Assembly: GCA_027592485.1 (NCBI GenBank)
Contig: JAQCKL010000019.1
Coordinates: 1 to 19,235 of the forward strand
DNA from: Cyanobacteriota bacterium
Lineage (GTDB): Bacteria > Cyanobacteriota > Cyanobacteriia > Phormidesmidales > Phormidesmidaceae
Reading direction: 5' to 3'
DNA: 19,235 bases
This document shows positions 15,486 to 19,235 of the stretch, one piece after another. The position numbers and the translations under genes were made by a program. Under the pieces are notes generated by a model. That model made no database searches and was not told the origin of the DNA. It saw nothing but the letters and a program-made list of their open reading frames with translations. Numbering within the stretch: position 1 is the stretch's first letter; every line of letters starts with the position of its first letter.

Positions 15486-16460
15486 TTACAGCCGCCTTAA
15501 ATGACTAACCCGGTACTGCTTAGTTGGGCTGAAGTCGCCTTTGCCTGAATTATGTAAGGTCGTGACTGTGCCATGGGCCGTTACCGTAGCTTGGTAGCTG
15601 CCTGTGTCTCCCCCAGGGCTGGTGAAATCAATTTGCACTTGGGCTTGGGAACTGGCGTCATCCAAGGCTAATACTCGACCCGACTGGCGATAATGGCACC
15701 AGTCCCAGCCCAACTGCATAAAAATTTCCCGCTCCACGATTTGTGCTAGGGGCGGCAACCCTGCCCATCCGCGATAGTAGGACTTCAGATCAGCCATGGG
15801 GATATCTCGCTGCACTAAAGGGTGCGACGTATGGGGTTCTAAATGTCCCCAATAGCGACCTTCGGGGAAGTCAATCAGAGTCGGGGCAAGGCGATGGCTG
15901 CCGATGTGGCTGGTGCGCCAGACTCTGACTGTATCGGGCTGGGCGTGGGTTTTGAGGGTGTCGTATACAGGGCGACTGAATCGACCGCAGCAGATATCCA
16001 GTTCGGCATGGGCACAAATCAGAAAGTCGCGTGTGGTGGCTGGTTGGCGATAGCTTTCAAAAGCGACCAAATCAGCGGGTGTTGCCAGGGCTTTCACCAA
16101 CGGCACCACTAGGTCCTCAGGCAACCAGAATTCTTGTTTGTCATAGGCGGCAAACTGTTCCCCAGGGCGCTGAAAGTAGAGAATGCGGCGATAGCCCGGT
16201 TTGTGGTATTTGGGGTCAGGGGCGATCGCTAAACAACGCCCCTTTTGACTGCGGGCCGCAGCTGCCGCTAACACGGGCAGCAAACCCGCAGGAAAGTTAT
16301 CGCTTTGAAGCACATTTCGTCCCCAAGGCATGGGCACTTCCACAATCAAGTAGCGATCGCATTCCGGGGCCGATCCTACAGGATCTTCACCACTGTGCTT
16401 AGAAAATACAGCACAGAGATCCATATCAGGGCACGTGGTAATCGTCTGAGTCGAAGTCAT
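15486..16460 (-). CDS. Suc_Fer/Apd1-like [2Fe-2S] thioredoxin-fold protein, candidate siderophore reductase
   Basis: The 324-residue product belongs to the sucrase/ferredoxin-like family (Suc_Fer-like). Its signature is CAHAELDICCGRFSRPVY (149-166) followed by VWRTSHIGSHRLAPT (180-194). In the yeast relatives Apd1 and Aim32 such proteins hold a [2Fe-2S] cluster with two cysteines and two histidines. The matching ligands here would be Cys149, Cys158, His185 and His189; Cys157 sits next to one ligand. The N-terminal part (1-140) carries further cysteines (10, 16, 34, 76) and the C-terminal part (about 225-324) is less conserved. No signal peptide is seen, so it is probably cytoplasmic. The ATG overlaps the stop of the FecB-type gene (ATGA, 16457-16460), indicating translational coupling. 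From this context I infer that it reduces ferric siderophore after import, as FhuF does by a different fold; direct proof is lacking. Confidence 0.82.
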   Translation of the reverse strand: MTSTQTITTCPDMDLCAVFSKHSGEDPVGSAPECDRYLIVEVPMPWGRNVLQSDNFPAGLLPVLAAAAARSQKGRCLAIAPDPKYHKPGYRRILYFQRPGEQFAAYDKQEFWLPEDLVVPLVKALATPADLVAFESYRQPATTRDFLICAHAELDICCGRFSRPVYDTLKTHAQPDTVRVWRTSHIGSHRLAPTLIDFPEGRYWGHLEPHTSHPLVQRDIPMADLKSYYRGWAGLPPLAQIVEREIFMQLGWDWCHYRQSGRVLALDDASSQAQVQIDFTSPGGDTGSYQATVTAHGTVTTLHNSGKGDFSPTKQYRVSHLRRL

Positions 16461-17401
16461 ACCGGGGCGTCAATTAAGTACTTGAATAAATCGTCTAACA
16501 CAGCGTTGGCCGCCAAGATGCCGTTGCCTAAGAACCAGGCATCAAAAGATACTGGATAAACCCGCCCCTGTTGCACAGCGTTGAGTTGTTTCCAGAGGGG
16601 GTGGGTTGTAACCTTCTCCACCATGGAGTTTTGGGGATTGTCTTGAAAGTAAAAAATCACGTCTCCATCCATGGCCGGAATTGCCTCTAGGCTGACGGTT
16701 TCATACAGTTTGTCTTTATCTTGGGACGGCGGACGGGGCAGCCCCACCTGCTCTAGTAGGTAGCCACAGAAAGAATCTTTCATGTACAGACGAACTTGAT
16801 TGGGTCGAAAGCGCAGCACCGAAACCTCGGTCGTGTTGAGGCGATCGCCCATCTGCTGTCGAAAATCTTGAATTCTGGCTTGAAAAGCTTGAATCAGGAC
16901 TTCACTCTGCTCGGTTTTGCCCAGGGCAGCAGCATAGGTACTCAAGGCATCGGCATGGGTTTCAACCAGCACAGTAGGCGCAATTTGGGAAAGGAGATCA
17001 TAGGACGCGCGATGGTCATCTACATTACTCAAAATCAGGTCAGGCTGGAGCGCCAGAATCGCCTCCAAATTGGGTTGAGAGGCATGGCCAATATTGGCCA
17101 TGCCCTCCGTTTTATCCATCAAATAGTCAGGGAAATTACCGTAGTCAGCGCGCTGGGGAAACCCAGCATAGGTGGATGCAATGGGTTTAACCCCTAAAGC
17201 CAGGGCATTATCAAGGGCGCTCTGGGCTAACACCACGACCCGCTGAGGGGATTGGGGGACGATGACCTCCCCCATGGCAGTCGCAAGGGTGCGTCCTCCC
17301 TCTGGAATGACTGGTTGAGATGGCCCCCCACAGGCTACAACCAGGACCAAGGCGAAAACCGCCAGCAGGACCCTCCTGAGGTGCCGAAATCCCTTTAGCA
17401 T
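16457..17401 (-). CDS. fecB: FecB-type siderophore-binding lipoprotein
   Basis: This periplasmic binding protein delivers ferric siderophore to a FecCD permease. From the ATG at 17401 the product has 314 residues: a basic start (MLKGFRHLRR), a hydrophobic segment and the lipobox VVAC with Cys24 as the lipid-modified residue. The mature protein shows the class III binding-protein pattern (PQRVVVLAQSALDNALALGV, then ANIGHASQPNLEAILALQPD, LILSN, and FDAWFLGNGILAANAVLDDL near the end). The frame is open upstream to a TTG at 17461, but 17401 is preferred because GGAGGA (17411-17416) stands 9 bases before it and the signal peptide then begins correctly. It is separated by 133 bp from the exporter gene upstream, with a direct repeat in that space, and overlaps the Suc_Fer-like gene by 4 bp. 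It is far from the permeases and ATPase, but no other binding protein is in the window. Confidence 0.93.
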   Translation of the reverse strand: MLKGFRHLRRVLLAVFALVLVVACGGPSQPVIPEGGRTLATAMGEVIVPQSPQRVVVLAQSALDNALALGVKPIASTYAGFPQRADYGNFPDYLMDKTEGMANIGHASQPNLEAILALQPDLILSNVDDHRASYDLLSQIAPTVLVETHADALSTYAAALGKTEQSEVLIQAFQARIQDFRQQMGDRLNTTEVSVLRFRPNQVRLYMKDSFCGYLLEQVGLPRPPSQDKDKLYETVSLEAIPAMDGDVIFYFQDNPQNSMVEKVTTHPLWKQLNAVQQGRVYPVSFDAWFLGNGILAANAVLDDLFKYLIDAPV

Positions 17402-17410
17402 GGGTTTTAC

Positions 17411-17416
17411 TCCTCC
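17411..17416 (-). promoter_or_regulatory. Ribosome binding site of the FecB-type gene
   Basis: GGAGGA on the minus strand, 9 bases before the ATG at 17399-17401, is the strongest Shine-Dalgarno sequence in the window and decides the start of this gene against the upstream TTG at 17461. Confidence 0.8.
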
Positions 17417-17430
17417 AGGATTTAAACTAG

Positions 17431-17463
17431 TCGGCTCGACAAAAAACATTCGGCTTGACAAAA
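17431..17463. promoter_or_regulatory. Direct repeat upstream of the FecB-type gene
   Basis: TCGGCTCGACAAAA (17431-17444) and TCGGCTTGACAAAA (17450-17463) are identical at 13 of 14 positions and spaced 19 bases start to start, nearly two helical turns. They lie 30-62 bp before the ATG, as an activator or repressor site would. The second unit contains GCTTGACAAA, also present in the divergent control region at 6519-6528. Confidence 0.45.
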
Positions 17464-17520
17464 TTGAGGTTGTTGAGACATGAAAGAATATCGATCAGTT
17501 GCTCTTCTTCTGAGCATCAG

Positions 17521-17537
17521 TGATGACCTGATCATCA
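17521..17537. other. Short dyad at the end of the exporter gene
   Basis: TGATGA (17521-17526), CCTGA, TCATCA (17532-17537) is a perfect 6-bp inverted repeat that includes the exporter stop codon. It could be a weak transcript end or a regulator site in the space before the FecB-type gene. No T-run follows. Confidence 0.25.
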
Positions 17538-19163
17538 AGGCATAAATTGAGCCATTGAATGGGCCGCCAGTTGGCCATTGTCCAATTTCAAAATACGGTC
17601 AGCTAAGTGAAAATATTTATCGTCATGGGTGATGGCTAAAATTAATTTTTTCTGACGCTTTAATTCAGGCAAAATCTGAGTATAAAACACTGACTTAAAT
17701 TGGGGATCTTGATCCGCAGCCCATTCATCAAACAGATAGACAGGGCGATCTTCTAAATAGGCTGTCAACAGCGCTAGGCGTTTGCGCTGCCCCTGGGAGA
17801 GATCGATGGTAGAGAGTTCCCCAGCTCGAATATGAACTTTGTGGTCAAGCTGGAGGGCAATCAAATAGTTTTGAGCCTGTTCAATCTGTCTAGGGCTATC
17901 TAGGGCTAGCAGGCGATCGAATAGGTAGAAATCAGCAAAAATGGCGGAAAATTGTTGCCTATAGGCTTCCCGATTGCGATCGCTGATGTCTTTACCATCT
18001 AGCATAATCTGCCCTGAACTAGGCGGATACAGCCCCGTCACCAACTTTGCCAAGGTTGACTTACCGCTACCATTACCCCCAATTAAGAACACTACTTCGG
18101 GCCGCATAAATGACAGGTTGATAGGTCCGACAGTGAACGGAGGTGTATCATCTCCCCGGTCATAGCAGTAGGTTACATTCTTAAGTTCTAGAGTTTGCCA
18201 AGTAGGGGTGAGATCTTGAAGGCTGGGAGGCTCTTGATGTTGATTTAGCATAAACCCAAAGGACTCAACCTTATCTAGGGCGACGCTAGCACGACTAAGA
18301 ATAGGTAAACGCCGCATTAGATTTTCGAGGGGGCCATTCAGATAAATAATGGTCAGAATATAACTGGAAATTAGTGCCATCTCCAGGGCGGAAAATTGGG
18401 GGACAACAAACAAAAAGACACTAATGACCACAAAAAAGATTAGCTGTCCCCAACTGGCGGCTCCAGCAAAAATGCCCATGCCCAGCACATTAGAGCGACG
18501 ATAGGAGGCTGCCGTTTGACGCAGCTCATCGGCCAGAAAAACCTGTCGCCGCTGTTGGTGTAACTTGAGTTCCTTAATGCCATGGATAATGCCCCGCAGA
18601 TGTTTAAATAGCTGACCTTGCTCCTCGCGGGCAATCACTAAAAAGCGCCTAGCCCGTTGGGCAATGAGCTGGTAGGTGATCGTCGCTAAGGCTAAAAACA
18701 TCAGCATCAGCATCAGCAACGGTAGCGATAGCCAACCCAGATACATCAGAGACCCCCCCACGATCGCTAAGTCGATGCAAAGAAAGGGCACGACCGTAAA
18801 TGCGGCAGCAATGGCCTCAATATCGGCTGTGAGGGCGGCAAACAGGCGATGACCGCCCAAATCCTCAAGCTGTCGTAGCGGGCAGTCCAATAGCTTTTGG
18901 GCCAGGACTAAGCGCAAATCAAAGAGCGCCCCTTGCGCCAAGTGAATCAGCAATAGCTGTGATAGGTAGCCTGCCCCTAAAACAACGGCAAATAACCCCA
19001 GAAACCCCCATAGGAAGGGGGCTGTTATCTCCTGGCGACCCCCGATCACCTCATTGACCAAAGCAATTAGACGAGCGCTACCGCCGCCACTGAGCCCACC
19101 AGCTAAAATCGCAACGGCCATGGCCATGGGAGAGGTGCGTAGCAGCAGTTGAATGAGGTTCAT
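17535..19163 (-). CDS. PvdE/SyrD-type cyclic-peptide or siderophore ABC exporter
   Basis: This is an inner-membrane ABC half-transporter of the cyclic peptide export family, which moves siderophore precursors (PvdE) or lipopeptides (SyrD) out of the cytoplasm. The 542-residue product has six hydrophobic segments in about 10-290, then a nucleotide-binding domain: Walker A GGNGSGKST (362-370), signature LSQGQRKR (455-462), Walker B YLFDEWAADQDPQF (476-489, Glu480) and switch His513. The block FDEWAADQDPxFKxxFY is diagnostic of this subfamily, and the length is normal. The ATG at 19163 lacks a clear Shine-Dalgarno. It is the first gene of a minus-strand group followed by the binding protein and the Suc_Fer-like gene. 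Its presence supports a peptidic or lipopeptidic siderophore as product of the neighbouring assembly line. Confidence 0.93.
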   Translation of the reverse strand: MNLIQLLLRTSPMAMAVAILAGGLSGGGSARLIALVNEVIGGRQEITAPFLWGFLGLFAVVLGAGYLSQLLLIHLAQGALFDLRLVLAQKLLDCPLRQLEDLGGHRLFAALTADIEAIAAAFTVVPFLCIDLAIVGGSLMYLGWLSLPLLMLMLMFLALATITYQLIAQRARRFLVIAREEQGQLFKHLRGIIHGIKELKLHQQRRQVFLADELRQTAASYRRSNVLGMGIFAGAASWGQLIFFVVISVFLFVVPQFSALEMALISSYILTIIYLNGPLENLMRRLPILSRASVALDKVESFGFMLNQHQEPPSLQDLTPTWQTLELKNVTYCYDRGDDTPPFTVGPINLSFMRPEVVFLIGGNGSGKSTLAKLVTGLYPPSSGQIMLDGKDISDRNREAYRQQFSAIFADFYLFDRLLALDSPRQIEQAQNYLIALQLDHKVHIRAGELSTIDLSQGQRKRLALLTAYLEDRPVYLFDEWAADQDPQFKSVFYTQILPELKRQKKLILAITHDDKYFHLADRILKLDNGQLAAHSMAQFMP

Positions 19164-19235
19164 AAACAGTAGACCTTATCGGAAATAGTGAGAAAATCGC
19201 CTTGAGTCAGCCTCCCCTGCATTGATTGAGAATTA

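Noticed and set aside
16031..16559. + strand frames of 123 and 84 codons opposite the Suc_Fer-like gene
   Set aside because: Antisense shadows; the minus strand carries conserved cluster-ligand motifs and a coupled start.
19216..19235. ATTGATTGAGAATTA at the right edge as a Fur box of the exporter
   Set aside because: Cut by the window edge; the visible part matches the consensus at only about half of the positions.
1..19235. tRNA, rRNA, riboswitch and CRISPR arrays
   Set aside because: No cloverleaf, rRNA-like stretch, known riboswitch core or regularly spaced repeats were found by reading both strands.

Overview
The window looks like cyanobacterial DNA. The octamer GCGATCGC (HIP1) occurs about 14 times (for example at 713, 2145, 3533, 5055, 5070, 6301, 7181, 8553, 11094, 14438, 16222, 16353, 16841 and 17976). 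The outer-membrane receptor carries an N-terminal AMIN domain, which is common in cyanobacterial siderophore receptors, and several starts lack a Shine-Dalgarno sequence. The genus cannot be fixed from this sequence; dispersed palindromic repeats of the kind seen here are common in filamentous cyanobacteria.

The window is an iron (or other metal) acquisition island with genes on both strands. From left to right: (i) a decayed IS4-type transposase at the left edge (2-215); (ii) a FecE-type ATPase on + (500-1324), with a possible Fur box just before it; (iii) two FecCD-type permeases on - (1400-2494 and 2535-3545), separated by inverted copies of a small palindromic repeat; (iv) a relic of the C-terminal part of exbD (3622-3782, -), directly behind an 855-residue AMIN/TonB-dependent receptor (3783-6350, -); (v) a divergent control region (6351-6895); (vi) a lipo-initiation assembly line on +: fatty-acyl-AMP ligase, free-standing ACP, and a 2016-residue megasynthase KS-AT-ACP-aminotransferase-condensation; (vii) convergently, on -, a PvdE-type cyclic-peptide/siderophore ABC exporter (17535-19163), a FecB-type lipoprotein (16457-17401) and, overlapping it by 4 bp, a Suc_Fer/Apd1-like [2Fe-2S] protein (15486-16460).

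Proposed joint function (inference): the ligase adenylates a fatty acid and loads it on the ACP. The PKS adds one malonyl unit and the built-in aminotransferase turns the beta-keto group into a beta-amine. The final condensation domain should pass this beta-amino fatty acyl chain to an acceptor. The genes around it argue that the final product is an exported, re-imported and reductively unloaded lipopeptide metallophore. The line is incomplete here: there is no adenylation domain, no peptidyl carrier after the condensation domain, no thioesterase and no metal-ligand enzyme. The peptide part must be encoded outside the window, be lost, or be replaced by a free amine acceptor. That gap, the exbD relic and the coupled Suc_Fer reductase candidate are the points most worth following up. 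No rRNA, tRNA or CRISPR array was seen.
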